From the NCBI RefSeq assembly GCF_029867415.1, contig NW_026705222.1:744001-808000 (forward strand): a DNA stretch of 64,000 nt, written 5' to 3'. The DNA is from Vicia villosa (Eukaryota; Streptophyta; Magnoliopsida; Fabales; Fabaceae). Below are positions 12,590 through 24,000 of the stretch, in pieces (position 1 is the first letter of the stretch; every line of letters begins with the position of its first letter). A program made the position numbers and the translations under genes. A model generated the notes under the pieces. It saw nothing but the letters and a program-made list of their open reading frames with translations. It had not been told where the DNA came from and ran no database searches.

Positions 12590-13297
12590 ATAATTATACC
12601 CAACAATTTACAAGGAAATTTCTCAATCTTACAGCCCATAAAATGAGAAGAGGCTTGTAACTCAAAAGGTGAAATTCCAATACCATAAAGCTTACTCTTA
12701 CTTAGGTTTATTCTTAGCCCAGATGCCATCTAAAATCCTCTAAATAAAGCCTTCAAAGCCCATAAATTGGAAGAGCAACCATCCCCTATAATACTCCACA
12801 TCATTTAAAATTTTAAACCCATTATATAGACCCCCGAAAATAGCCTGCCTAACCATGCCTGCTAAACCTTCTGCCACGATTGTAAACAAGAAAGGTGATA
12901 ATGGATCACCTTGTCTTAAACCTCTTAAAACTTTAAATTCTTCCGTAGGGCTACCGTTAACCAGCATCGACATAGAGCTAGTGAATACAACCGCTTCCAT
13001 CCATAACATTCATCTAACTCCAAAACCCATTCTTCTTAGCATAAACCTCAAATAATTCCAATCAACAGAGTCGTAAGCTTGAGCAAAATCAATTTTACAC
13101 ATCAAGCAATTTCTCTTGTTCCTCTTTGCAAGATCTATAATTTCATTGGCAACCAAAACCCCATATAGTATTTGTCTACCCAAAATAAATGTTGTCTGGT
13201 TACTAGACACCAACTTCCCAATAACCCTCCTTAATCTGGCAGCAAGCATTTTTGATATAATTTTGAGGAGTCCACTAATCAAACACCAGCTTCCCAC
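12590..13297 (-). pseudogene. LINE 1 (L1 type) reverse transcriptase fragment
   Basis: Minus-strand RT of a plant L1-type LINE. 13297-13010 encodes the fingers and palm start (IISKMLAARLRRVIGKL, FILGRQILYGVLVANEI, KIDFAQAYDSVDW), and 13009-12740 continues with LRGLRQGDPLSPFLF. The two are joined through a single TGA where the family has tryptophan. The FADDT catalytic region is then lost by a frameshift, but matching sequence (LWALKALFRGFQ, GLRINLSKSKLYG) can be followed in another frame to about 12600. The rest of the protein, the 3' UTR and the poly-A tail are missing. The endonuclease half of what looks like the same LINE is at 18525-19560, beyond an Ogre element. Confidence 0.85.
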
Positions 13298-13299
13298 TA

Positions 13300-13324
13300 A
13301 TTAAGAAGGGTTATTGGGAAGCTG
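13300..13324. repeat. Short inverted copy of LINE 1 sequence
   Basis: These 25 bases are the reverse complement of 13211-13235 in the LINE RT, with about two mismatches. They join the LINE fragment to the rearranged Ogre sequence and look like a repair-synthesis fold-back. Confidence 0.7.
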
Positions 13325-13442
13325 ATTCTCGTAAGAAGGACATCCAAAACAAAGGTTTTTTAGACAAAAATGCGACCAACTCATTTTCTAATGTTGCTAA
13401 CTAAGTTCCTTAAAGATCCTTGAAAACATTGCATTTGCATTC
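13324..13442. repeat. Left arm of a 119-bp inverted repeat
   Basis: This is a nearly perfect reverse complement of 13855-13973. The right arm belongs to the Ogre 5' leader upstream of gag, so this left arm is an inverted copy placed after the truncated gag. Confidence 0.9.
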
Positions 13443-13451
13443 TTCCAGCAT

Positions 13452-13790
13452 CTAGTATTTCTCATCAGGATATTCGTCCTCAAAGTAGTAATCCCCTTCT
13501 TCCTCAGAGGGCTTAACAGAACTGTGGTTACTTTTCACATCAGTCTTGATGCTAGCATCGTCATCTTGATCATTCTCATTGTCCTCAAGGATCTCCACAT
13601 CTTTGGATTTTCTAGCAGGGCCTCTGAATCTTCTTCCCATGCTAAGGACACCCACATATCTTATGGACCTTTTCTCCTTCTTGGTCAGGAGTGCTTTCAG
13701 CTCGTCTTGCCCCTTGGACAAGTTTAGGATCAGATCTTGAAACTGGACATTCTGGGCTTGAAGGTCTTTGACTGATTGTTCGAGATCCAT
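13452..13790 (-). pseudogene. Truncated gag start of Ogre-type element 1
   Basis: An ORF of 112 residues starting MDLEQSVKDLQAQN, a coiled-coil N-terminus as in gag proteins of legume Ty3/gypsy elements, followed by an acidic segment (DNENDQDDD, EEEGDYYFEDEYPDE). It ends where the inverted leader copy begins (13442), so the capsid and zinc-finger parts are gone. Position fits: a ~1.1 kb leader, a tRNA-Arg-like primer site and a 3.6 kb LTR lie upstream on the same strand. A gag assignment is inferred from context and coiled-coil character; no conserved capsid motif remains. Confidence 0.65.
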
Positions 13791-14879
13791 TTATGCTAAA
13801 ATAAGCAGCAAGGAGATGAGCAACCTGTTGCGGAAACCTGTTATGCGATGATATGAATGCAAATGCAATGTTTTCAAGGATCTTTAAGGAACTTAGTTAG
13901 CAACATTATAAAATGAGTTGGTCGCATTTTTGTCTGAAAAGCCTTTGTTTTGGATGTCCTTCTTACGAGAATCAAGCTCACCATATCCAGTGGGTCATAG
14001 CCTCTGATTCGGGATACCTGTTTATGAGTTTGAAAGCATATGACCAGAGGAAAATAAATCCTCTTGCCCCTTGATAGGAATTCAGTCCTTGATAATTAGC
14101 ACCTGAAATTGCGCGCCCTAAGTTCCTAAGATCCTTGAAAGGGTTAGTTGACATGCTATATTATGATGTCATGATGTCATGCAGATGTAATGCATCAGGC
14201 GAAACATAAGGTAACAAGGACGAATGAGTCCTACAAACAATTCCTGCAATGAAGTTGAAGAGTTAGTAGCACACACAAGCAAGTCACACAAGTGTCCTTA
14301 GGTTTAAAGGTTTGCATGAAGTCCATAGGTAAGTACCCTCCCCACTGAAGTTTAGTTGGTTCAACATGTCCTAGATAAAGATCGGGTTCTAGGGAGCTCA
14401 TATCATTGACCTTTCTCGAAGGCATTATTTCAGTTCAGCAATCGAATTACCGACCGAAAACATCCTGAAAGTCCAGTCCATATGAGTGTAGCTTCGAGTA
14501 TCAACCAACTTCAGTCGGAACCAAAGCCAGCCATCTCTCTACTTTCTATATGCCAAAGTCAAGTTCAACTAGGGTTCTAGGGGCAAATTAGTGCTTAATG
14601 ACCCCACGCGGCAGCCAAATGTTTCCCCAGGCCGGATCCCAAGGAACATCAAGACAAACCAAAGTGTCACCCTAACGATGGCTACCATATCAACCATAGC
14701 GGTATACGCCGTATAGTCTCCTTGGTCTCATGCCATATACCTAAGGTACACTAGATCTGGGTGTAGGATCTTTCACACAACAAGATACCCAAACAGTACC
14801 CTTTAAATTAAAGCAAACAAATCAAACAAGCAAGTATGAAAGTGATCTAAACTCTAAGGTAACCCCTCTTTTTTAAGTG
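13791..14879 (-). other. Leader region of Ogre-type element 1
   Basis: Untranslated region between primer site and gag on the minus strand. It contains the right arm of the 119-bp inverted repeat at 13855-13973. The small open frame at 14231-14425 has no recognised similarity. No other structure noted. Confidence 0.55.
13855..13973. repeat. Right arm of the 119-bp inverted repeat
   Basis: Pairs with 13324-13442 with only a few mismatches; the loop of about 410 bp contains the truncated gag. This arm is in its native place in the Ogre leader. Confidence 0.9.
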
Positions 14880-14897
14880 TCCCCAACAGAGTCGCCA
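14880..14897 (-). other. Primer-binding site, tRNA-Arg type
   Basis: On the minus strand it reads TGGCGACTCTGTTGGGGA, close to the 18-nt site of Ogre elements that is complementary to tRNA-Arg. It lies four bases from the LTR edge at 14902 and is nearly the same as the site at 60671-60688. Confidence 0.8.
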
Positions 14898-14901
14898 GTT
14901 T

Positions 14902-17900
14902 TGTAACTCGGTGGGAGAACTGACTTTTTATTTTTTACTTCGCAAACAATGTTGCGGTGAGCAAGAGTCGCCACCGACTTTTATTTTATCCAATTAGGAA
15001 AGGCATAAAAGAACAGGAAAGACATTTTTTTTAAAGACTTGAGTTCGGGGGGTAGGTTATACAAAGGGAAAGTGTAAGCACCCTTTGTATCAATTATTAT
15101 CCATGGGCTCTTAGTTTTCTTAGCTCACTTGTTTGTTTGAAATGTTTGAAAGGTGTAGTGTGTGTTTAGAAAATCAGTTTTTTTTTAGAATGTCTGAAAA
15201 GACAATGTTAAAAAATAGGGTGTGAAATTCATTTGATTTGTTGTGAGCAAGCACTTAAGAGCTACCTACCCTAAGTTCGTAAGGTCTTTCCTATTATAAA
15301 GACTTTCCTTGAGCGATAGTATTATCCATACCATATGAGGGCAGGTAGTCCTATACATTGGATGTATTCGGGACATCGAGGGTCATCAAATCGTCATAGG
15401 GGCTATCCATACCATAAAGAGGGTAGGAAGTCCTACGAGATGTGGATATTCATTAAGGCAACCAATAGAGATACCTTAGCATTCGAAGGGATGATCACCA
15501 TTTAATCGAGGGACGAGATCATTTTATCATAGACAATTCGAAGGGACTATGATCTTTATTCCGAAGGGACGATGATGATTTTGAATCGTAGGCAGCATAT
15601 GCTAAGGTATCCCTACACTCGAGGGGCTTGATTATTATAATCAAGGCAACCAAGAGAGGAAACCCTAAAGGTGAGTGGGTGCAACAATCACGTGAATTGG
15701 ATTCAGTTATTTATCTTTGGGTTAGTGATCTAACGATTGATTATTAGTCTTGTCATACACACCCTAATTAGCATACATCTAAGTAGTTAATATTAGCAGA
15801 AAAATAAAGTGCGGAAAATTAAACCTAAGCTATTACATGGCTTCGGGGATTAGGGATACATAACAAAAAATGGGGGGAGTGCGGAAAGTAAAGAGCAAAA
15901 AAAATAAATCCTAGCTATTACATAAAATACCCATGCGACCTATACATCGATTGCTAATATTTAAATAAACAATTTAAATAAATAATTAAATAAAAGCAAA
16001 AACAAACATGCGGCATTCATCGAAATTTGAGATGAGAAGAGAATCGCGGGAAATTAGGGTTTGATTGTTCATTAAGTGAAAGATTAATTTTAATTAAAGT
16101 TACTTCTAAATTAACCTAAATTAGTTATATACAAAATCTATTTAATTAAATCCTAACCATAAATATTAAGTTATTTACTAAATCAATTATAACCTGATTC
16201 TATTAATTACTGACTAAATTAGATTAAGTCCTAAATTAAATTAAAATTGAAACTAATTAAAAATAAAACCTAAAGTTAAAAAAAACCCTAAACTACTAAA
16301 TTCACTAAACTAAAGGCTAATTGGTTAATTGGTGGTTAGTGTTTAATTAAAGTAAAATAACTAAACTAGAAAAAAAACAAAAAATAAAGGAAAAAGAATG
16401 AATGGGGCGGTGGAAATCCAGTATGGGAGTCCCCTGAAGGTCCACCATGAGGCAGCATGCATCTGACCTTCTGATCTGGTCATGTGGGGATCCAATGGCA
16501 GAGGGCTGAGAGCGTATCTTGCGCGCGCGTAGCCTCACCATACTGAATCTGCAAGTAATGTTATTGTTAGAAAAAATAAAGGGGAAACGTGAAAGGCTGG
16601 GGATCAAACATGAGTCAAACCTGGGCCCACGGTTGCACGCGTGGCCAATTGGAAGAGGAGAGAGTAGCGCGTCTGGGTTGACTACCCAATGGGGAGTGGA
16701 GAGAGGAAGTGACTTTGTTGACTAGCCTATAGTGTTCATCCACGCGTGCAGTCTTTAGTTGATGATACTGTTCATCTTCTTCTCAATCACACCGTAAGGA
16801 TTGCTACGAAAAGACTGGGAATTTGCTACGAATTTTCTTGTAGCTATACCTGCGAATATTACAACCTCAAAACAACGCGTTAGACAAGAAACATGAACAC
16901 CCAGATTCCCTAAATAAGGTGTTGCGAGCTCATTGGTGGCACTAGTTGGGTCTGAAAAGGGCTGTAACCATGGAAACGACGAAGAACATCATCATGCCCT
17001 AACAATGGCATCACATAATTCCTGCGTCCAAACTCAAAACAAATAATTCAAATACGTTCTAAATGATCCTATGATCCAGAATATATTACTTAGAATTCGT
17101 TAAAAATGCATGAGTTAGTAAAACAGAAACTTTGAAAGTAAATGCAAACCGCGTGAAGGATAGGGATGATTCACGATGCTTCCAAGCTTAGTGATGAATG
17201 GGATGGCTTCCTGAGGTATCAAGGAAGCTTGCTTGGTTCCCAGGGACGATTGAAAACGGCTGCAAGGAGATGTACAATGTTGCCCTAGTCTCCAAATTTT
17301 TTTGCATGTGAAACCCTTGTTTTCTTTTCCTCTTTTTCGTCCCCTTCTTGCAGAATAACCTCAGTATATTTAAGAGTACCAATTAGGGTTGAATATTGGG
17401 CTTGGACTTTTTATGTTTGGAGAGAATAATCTTTGATTGAAAAATATATTATTTCTTTCTAATTTTTCCAAATATCTCTCCATAACTTGTAGAAACGTGA
17501 TTTGTACTATTATGAAGTGTTATTTGGGCCCTTGAATGATTAAAAATGGATCCATGTAATTTGTTTCATATTTTATGTATTTTTACTTGATTTATTTTGA
17601 ATTTAAATGTATAAAATTCAAAATAAATCAAATAAATGGCATAAAAACATAAAAATAATTTTATGGGCCTTCTATTATGTCACAATCATATTTAGAACCC
17701 AAAACTTAGGGCCATTAGCTTAAAACTCCAAAATTGGCCAATTAAGTTTTTGTGCATTTCTTGAAATTAGGCCAACTTGTGCACTTCATATCTTCCTCAA
17801 TATTTATCATATGGAGATGATCTAATACATTTTGGAAAGCCCAAGATGTCTTCTACCCATTCCTTTTGGTTTCATCTCAATTGATTCTTCCATGTTCATG

Positions 17901-18519
17901 TTCAAAGCTTTTGAAAAAGATGACTTTTTGTTGACTTTTGGAGGACCTATAATGTTTTGGCTCATATCTCTCAAATGATGCATTTCTTGGCTTTGGGCCT
18001 AAAATAAAAGTTGTAGAGAATTAAATTTCCTTGAGAATGAGCTTTGGTTGGGAAATTTCTGATTAAATATGAGAGACTTATGGTCAGTCAAAGTTTGGTT
18101 GACTTTAGTTCAAAACCCTAAATTAGAAACCTCTGAGGTTTGTTAACTTTGGAGCTTTCCTTGATGAGTCATGATCAACCCTTGATCAAATTATGAATAT
18201 AATTTCAAAATGTTTAGGTTGACCAAAAATCAGGATTTTTGACTGTAATTTGACCCTAGTTGACTTTTAGGTCAAATCAGTCGACTATTGATCATTTGAA
18301 CTTTTGACTGAGCAATCTTGTGAATCAAGGCTTGAAACTTGGTATGAGGATTCCTTGAAGCATATGAGAAGCCATGAAGTCCACTTGGAGCCTTAGAAAC
18401 TGATTTTTCCTTGAGAGGAGCAAAACCCTAATTGTGGGTTGATTGCTTAGGAGAGGGTTTGTCTGCTCAACCCTTGAGGATTTTCTTGAAATATAGTGGG
18501 AAAATTTTGGGGTATGACA
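14902..18519 (-). mobile_element. 5' LTR of Ogre-type element 1 (3.6 kb)
   Basis: Minus-strand LTR that starts TGTCATACCCCAAAATTTTC at 18519 and ends in ...TTACA at 14902, next to the primer site. The TGTCATACCCC start is shared with the LTR at 30400. It is non-coding; repeated GGGACGAT-type stretches occur around 15280-15680. Its outer edge interrupts LINE 1 endonuclease sequence. The left half of this element (gag C-terminus, pol, 3' LTR) is missing. Confidence 0.8.
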
Positions 18520-18524
18520 CCCAC

Positions 18525-19560
18525 TCCTTTTGAAAAAATTATTTAAAATCCTTATGATCGTACCAACATTTTTTAACTTTGAATGCTTAAGGCCCCCAAT
18601 CCACCCAACTAGATTTAATCCACACCGGTTTGTGATCAGAGATATCCCTGTTTCCCGTCTCTTGAGCCACCACACCCCAATCTGATACCAATCCTTCAGA
18701 TAACAGAATGCCATCTAATATGCTCCAAACCTTCCCATCTGATTTTACCCAAGTAAATATATTACTAGTAACTTGGACATCTACTAACTCCACATCCTCT
18801 ATGAAGCAACCAAATTCCTCCATTTCCACAGTTCTGCTATTGCTTTCCATACCACTCCTTTCCTTTCTACTTTTGATGGAATTGAAGTCTCCATCCACCA
18901 CCCATTTACCTAACTCTAATTTTTCTTCCAGGCTATTGATTCCGCTCACAAAACTATTTTCTCCACCAAAGTACAAGTAGAATAAATAATAATGAAGCAA
19001 TAAACAGTACCTTTGCATAGAGCCTTAATCCCTACATAACCCTTACCAGAAAAACTGAACACGGGACATATAGCCTCCTTTCTCCAAATTGTTAGAATTC
19101 CACCAGCCTTTCCTTCATCATTTATAGCAGACCAATCACAATCTTTTGAACCCCATAAGCTTGAAACCAATGGTTCCAACATCTTTGTAACCTTAGTTTC
19201 TTGAAAAGACATCAAATTCGGTTTGCCATTTCTCACAATTTGACAAATTCTTCTGCGTTTTGCTCAATTACCACTCCCACAAATGTTAAAAGTACCGATA
19301 AGTATGGTACCAAAGTAGACGACTCCTTCACACCATCCCTAATCAGCCTCTCCTTCTCATCCATATCAAGAATTATGCCCTCAAAGACTTCATCATCTTC
19401 GCCCCCCTCTACACTCAACTCCTTGATAGTATTCCATACCTTTTTCAGAACACTTTCAATCGTTTTCCAAATTCTACGATTACCTTTGTGAACATCAGAT
19501 TTAAAAATCGACTCACTTGGAATAGAATTTCCTTCCTCCATCCTTGATGGTCCCACATCA
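18525..19560 (-). pseudogene. LINE 1 endonuclease region
   Basis: Minus strand. 19236-18946 has the start of an L1 apurinic-type endonuclease (LMSFQETKVTKM). 19018-18587 continues with GKWVVDGDFNSI, a FTWVKSDG stretch and DISDHKPVW, which hold the catalytic Asn, Asp and His motifs of this fold. 19556-19233 upstream may be the end of ORF1 or the linker. Frames are shifted between segments. The LINE is cut at 18520 by the Ogre LTR, and its RT continues at 12590-13297, although the endonuclease-RT linker (roughly 250 residues) has been lost. The element is dead. Confidence 0.85.
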
Positions 19561-20024
19561 ATTGAGGCCCCTTCACGAATTCACATATGTAGTATTGGAT
19601 GGAGATTGTTCCTATCCAATTTAGGGTTAATTTGGGAATGAAGAAGAGATATGAAATAACATGGGGCGTAGGAATTTTCAGAGAATCGTAAATATCCACC
19701 AGGGATTTTTTTAGTTGGGTTGATTATTTCTCCGTGGGCCTCTAAAGTTCAAGTGTGAACAAATAATTGGGTCCGAAGACCCAGACACTTGGGCCATTAC
19801 TACTGTATTATGATCCACTGCTACCCTCATCAAAGCCCTAAACCCTACTTGGTCCCTACTAGTTAACTTCGCTCTTTTTCTGCTCCGTGAACATCACCAT
19901 TAATTGTTGATATCTCAAACTCATTGAAAACGCCTTTTGTGCCTCATACTTCCTCGGAACTCCCACAATCTTCCAAAACTGCAAGGTTAACATATGTATC
20001 TGCGACGACGCCCACCTTTGTTGA
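19561..20024. other. Unassigned spacer between LINE 1 and LINE 2
   Basis: A few short open frames on both strands but no family I recognise. It probably contains the 5' remains of LINE 1 and the truncated 3' edge of LINE 2. I cannot place the boundary more exactly. Confidence 0.4.
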
Positions 20025-20142
20025 TGAAATATCCTTTCTTCCCTTTCATATGATGCATGGTGTTCATGATCTCCTTAGCAATAATAATATTCTCGTGTAT
20101 GTTCCTCCTTGGAATAAAGCCTGTTTGATAAGAGGAAACATG
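20025..20142 (-). pseudogene. LINE 2 RT, leftmost piece
   Basis: The minus strand encodes SSYQTGFIPRRNIHENIII followed by AKEIMNTMHHMKGKKGY, the RT segment after the thumb-like start of a plant L1. It continues directly the peptide ending RLKTCIPK at 22709 once the solo LTR between them is removed. The sequence stops being recognisable near 20025, so the catalytic palm and the 3' end are lost. Confidence 0.85.
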
Positions 20143-20147
20143 CTTAG
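20143..20147. other. Target-site duplication CTTAG (left)
   Basis: CTTAG immediately before the LTR start; the same five bases follow the LTR end at 22704-22708. Confidence 0.85.
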
Positions 20148-22703
20148 TGTAACATCCCAATTCTACCCGATAAATTATTCGGTAATTATAACAAAAAATC
20201 AGAGTTATTCAAAAACTTTATCAACAATTGAGATGTCACATTTCGTCATTCAAATCATTTACGGCATACATGCCTTCATCACAGATACATGGCACGTATA
20301 GTTAAAACGGGCAATTATAACATTTAATTTAATCCTCAAAATCACTTCATTAAACAAAATTATTTAATCTCGCAGTGGAATCCCAAAACTTCACAAAATT
20401 TCGATTTAATCATAGCATCTTCGCAATATATCTTTAAGCTACCACTCAACAATAAAACATCACAAAAAAATTCAGCAAGTAACAAATAATTAAGACACGC
20501 GTTTACCCCCCGAGTGCTACGTATCAAAGCGACCACCGAATCGACTCACAACGTCTAAATCTTCATCAAATCTATCTCCTGCACGTTACCAGTATAAAGG
20601 TAACGGCAAAACAAATAAAAGGGGTGAGATGTCAAACAATATAAATAGGGTGATGATAAACAGTATATTTACGGTTCAAGTCATAATAATCATCACTTTG
20701 CGATATAATCGTTACCATCTAATTTACTTCGCTATTTCAATCAAAACATCACACATCACAAAATCATACATAAATTCATATTCAGATTACTCAATAATTC
20801 ACATAAGTTCACACATCCAATCACATAAACTCATAATCACACAAATGAAATGCGACTCAACAAATGCACATGCATGTGGTACCCAGGACTTCATCCCCCA
20901 TCGCCAATTGCCAATAAATAGAGGCATCAAAACAGGCATAAGCCTTCGTCACTGTTTGCCAATCCAGGCCGTCACAAAAATGCAATCATGAGACTCAATG
21001 AATGCATCATCACAAAACAATTCACAACAACATCATCACGAGGCATACGCCTATATCACAAAAGTTACCAATAAATAGAGGTAACTCAATGTCACTTTAT
21101 TTCCTGCATTTCGCAGTAATCACCAAATCATCGCATCGCATCGTCATTGGCCATAGGCCTACCACTTAATATCACCACGTCACAATAGCACGTCAACAAC
21201 AATGCATACACAATAAGTCAACAACTATAAACAACAATCATCACAAATCGTCACGAATAATACAATGGCAAATCACAAAATTCATAATGTTCATCGCATC
21301 ACAACATCGCCTAAACATCACCAAAAATACAGATACCGAATCATTTCCGGACACGCCTAATTTATTTTACTCGGTTAAATTAGTTCCGGTCTATCATTTA
21401 TTTATTTTCTATTCACTAATTATTTATTTATTTTCTGTCACTGATATGTCGCTTATTTATTACTCTACTACTTCACAAAATTATTCTGCTAAAATACTAA
21501 TTTGCTGTTATTTCCTACTATAACCTCATTTTGATTAAATCCAGGCTAGTCATATTATATACTGGTTGCTACTTAAATTAGCTGGACGTCTGCTATAATC
21601 TTCTACCACAATTCACTGTTAGCTGTTACTAGAGTTATTACAAAATGTTATCAACTTAATTATACTGCAGCAACTAACCTAAATAAAAGAAAATATTGTT
21701 TCATTTCATGTGCCCCCCTATACCTATGGCGCCCGTCCCTTTTCTCTGGGACACCTGTCTCACACCCCACAAACCCCAGGGCGTCCGCCCCTTTGCATTA
21801 GGGCACCTGCCCCTAATTGCTTCTTCTTCTTCTCTGATCGTCAATTAGGTATTCTATAATTTCCAGGTTCCAGATAATTTTCCAATTACTTCCACACATC
21901 AAGATTCATTGTAAATAATTTCAACGATTCAATTACTGCCTCACAATTCTCAGTCATACATCACCACTCAGGTAACACAATTGATTCATATACGACATAA
22001 CAACAATAGTTCCACAAACCACACAATTTTCCCAAAACAGATTCATTCACCCGATTATCAGCCAACACAGTTAATCAATATATTCACCAAATCACAAACC
22101 AACATAACTAATCAATATTCAACACACAATAACAGTGCATATATAATTTTCCAGAAAATCACAAAATAGCGAACACCAAATAATACCAAACACAGCGATA
22201 AAATTATAACCCAACCCCACACACGGTCCATCATATCCCCGTTTATAGAGCAAGAACCCCACCCTTACCTTGTATTCGGAGTCCGCTCTATAATTTTCGG
22301 TCGAATCCAAGCTTCCGGTCTTTGCATAATTCTCCAATTTCTTTCCTCTTCACGGCGAAGCTTCGTGCCTCCTCTCTTTTCTTTTTCTCCTCTTCTGATA
22401 CTTTTCTATTTTTCTCCACAATGTTATGATTCTGGTTTTCTAAAACCATTTAATTATTTCAGTATACTCCCTTTTTACTCAATGTCTCATATTTTCCGGT
22501 CTAATCTTAATTACTCGGAAAATTCCCGAAACGATAAATATTATTCTAATAATATTTCTAATGCTGAAAATATTAAAATTCTCGATTAATTCTTGATCCT
22601 CTATCCCGAATTAATACCGACTTCGGTCGCTCAAATTATGCCAAAACTCAATAAATACCAAAATAATCCCATTTAAATAATAAATCGAAATACGGGATTT
22701 ACA
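20148..22703 (-). mobile_element. Solo LTR of a Ty3/gypsy (probably Tekay/Del-like) element, 2.56 kb
   Basis: The block runs TGTAACATCCC...GGGATTTACA on the plus strand. It is bounded by TG/CA ends and a perfect 5-bp duplication (CTTAG), and it contains no gag or pol. The minus-strand orientation is inferred from an end in GGGATGTTACA and a start in TGTAAATCCCG, as in chromovirus LTRs. It interrupts LINE 2 RT between the proline-lysine and histidine-valine codons of a readable frame. It arose by recombination between two LTRs. Several ATAAATAGAGG-type short repeats occur near 20910-21090. Confidence 0.85.
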
Positions 22704-22708
22704 CTTAG
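22704..22708. other. Target-site duplication CTTAG (right)
   Basis: Matches 20143-20147 and restores the LINE reading frame when one copy plus the LTR is removed. Confidence 0.85.
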
Positions 22709-23783
22709 GGATACAAGTTTTGAGCCTATTAACAACAACCTTGCTTACCACTTTGTAAATGGCATTCCAGAGAGATATTGGACAAAAATGAGATATCACT
22801 TGGGGTTGAGCCACCTTTGGAATCAGGCATATACCAATTTGATTAAAATTCATGATTACACTTGGGTTTCTCCAAATATTTTGCACCAGCTCACACACTT
22901 TGTTCCCGACCATACTCTACGACTTTTGGTAAACCTCGGTTGGGAAGCCATCTGGCCCCGGGCTTTCCAAGGGCTCATAGAAAGCAAAGCTTCTTTTATT
23001 TCAGTAGCTTCAACATGAATATTTAACTTTTGATAATCTTCCGCATATATCATCAGATACTTAACGCTCGTTTCCATCTACTTACACTAGGTGTTGCGGC
23101 CTTCAAACATCTTCTAGTAATAGCCATTTACCATTATTTCGAGCTCATTCTCATCATCTATCCAAATACCTTGGTCATTTTAAGCATAATGATTTTAATT
23201 GTTCTCCTTCTACTTATGGTATTCATATGATAATATCTTGTATTCCGATCACCATCCGCCATCCATTTGGCTATGGATATCTGATACCATATAAACTCTT
23301 CCTCTTTTAGAATATCACTGAACTCTTTTTTAAGCTTATTTTCCAAGGCTATCATACCTGAGTGAAACCTTCCACTATGAATTCTATTTAGAACTCCTTT
23401 CAATCTCATCATGATTTTTTTTTTGTGAACAACAAGATCGAAAGTTATGAATTTCTAATCCTTTGTGTCGTTCTTGGATTTTGAAATATTTTCCTCCAAA
23501 CTAATATCTTATTTCCATAAAACCCTTACCAAATCATGGTAGGTATCATTGAGAAGCCAATCACTTTCGAACATGAATTGTCTCTACCCACCATAATTAT
23601 GCTGACTGTCTAACATGACAAGTAAAGGATGATGATCTGAGAAGTTAACTCTAGTTAAGACATTCACATGGGAATTTGGGAAATTCATATGCCACTCCTC
23701 ACTGCAAAGGGCTCTGTCGAGTTTCTCATAGATTCTTTGCCCACGATGGTAAACTGACCCTCTCCAAGTAAATTTTGGGCCAG
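22709..23783 (-). pseudogene. LINE 2 central part: end of endonuclease, linker and RT start
   Basis: Minus strand, from right to left. 23783-23440 is the C-terminal part of the L1 endonuclease (GPKFTWRGSVYHRGQRIYEK, NFSDHHPLL). 23412-23158 is the linker, containing SIAKWMADGDRNTRYYH. 23077-22709 has EIKEALLSMSPWKA, NQIGICLIPKV and ISLWNAIYKVVSKVVVNRLK of the RT start. Several frameshifts and stops are present. The upstream endonuclease half is at 37776-38105, beyond the gypsy insertion, and the downstream RT piece is at 20025-20142. Confidence 0.88.
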
Positions 23784-23788
23784 TTGTC
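23784..23788. other. Target-site duplication TTGTC (left) of the gypsy element
   Basis: TTGTC precedes the LTR at 23789 and recurs at 37771-37775 directly after the other LTR. Both flanks are LINE 2 endonuclease sequence. Confidence 0.85.
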
Positions 23789-24000
23789 TGTGATGGAAGT
23801 TCAATAATATAACAGTACTCAAATATGATAAATGAAGGATGTATATTGATGGTAGAATGAAGTACAATTCAAATGGGGATTATTATCATAAAAGGGAATA
23901 TAATGCATAGAAGGAAAATAGTGGGAAGAGACAATCCCACAAAGGATGAGGTGAAATAGAGAGAGAAGAGAGAGAATGATCTCATACAAATTCACACTCC
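23789..24000 (-). repeat. Truncated 3' LTR of the gypsy element
   Basis: These 212 bp align in direct orientation with 37380-37586 of the other LTR. The remaining ~184 bp of the LTR (its U3 start) and the polypurine tract are absent; pol sequence follows directly at 24001. Confidence 0.8.

Noticed and set aside
13292..18524. CCCAC on both sides (13293-13297 and 18519-18523) as the target duplication of Ogre element 1
   Set aside because: Tempting, but the left end is rearranged and has no LTR, so a matching pentamer there could be chance.
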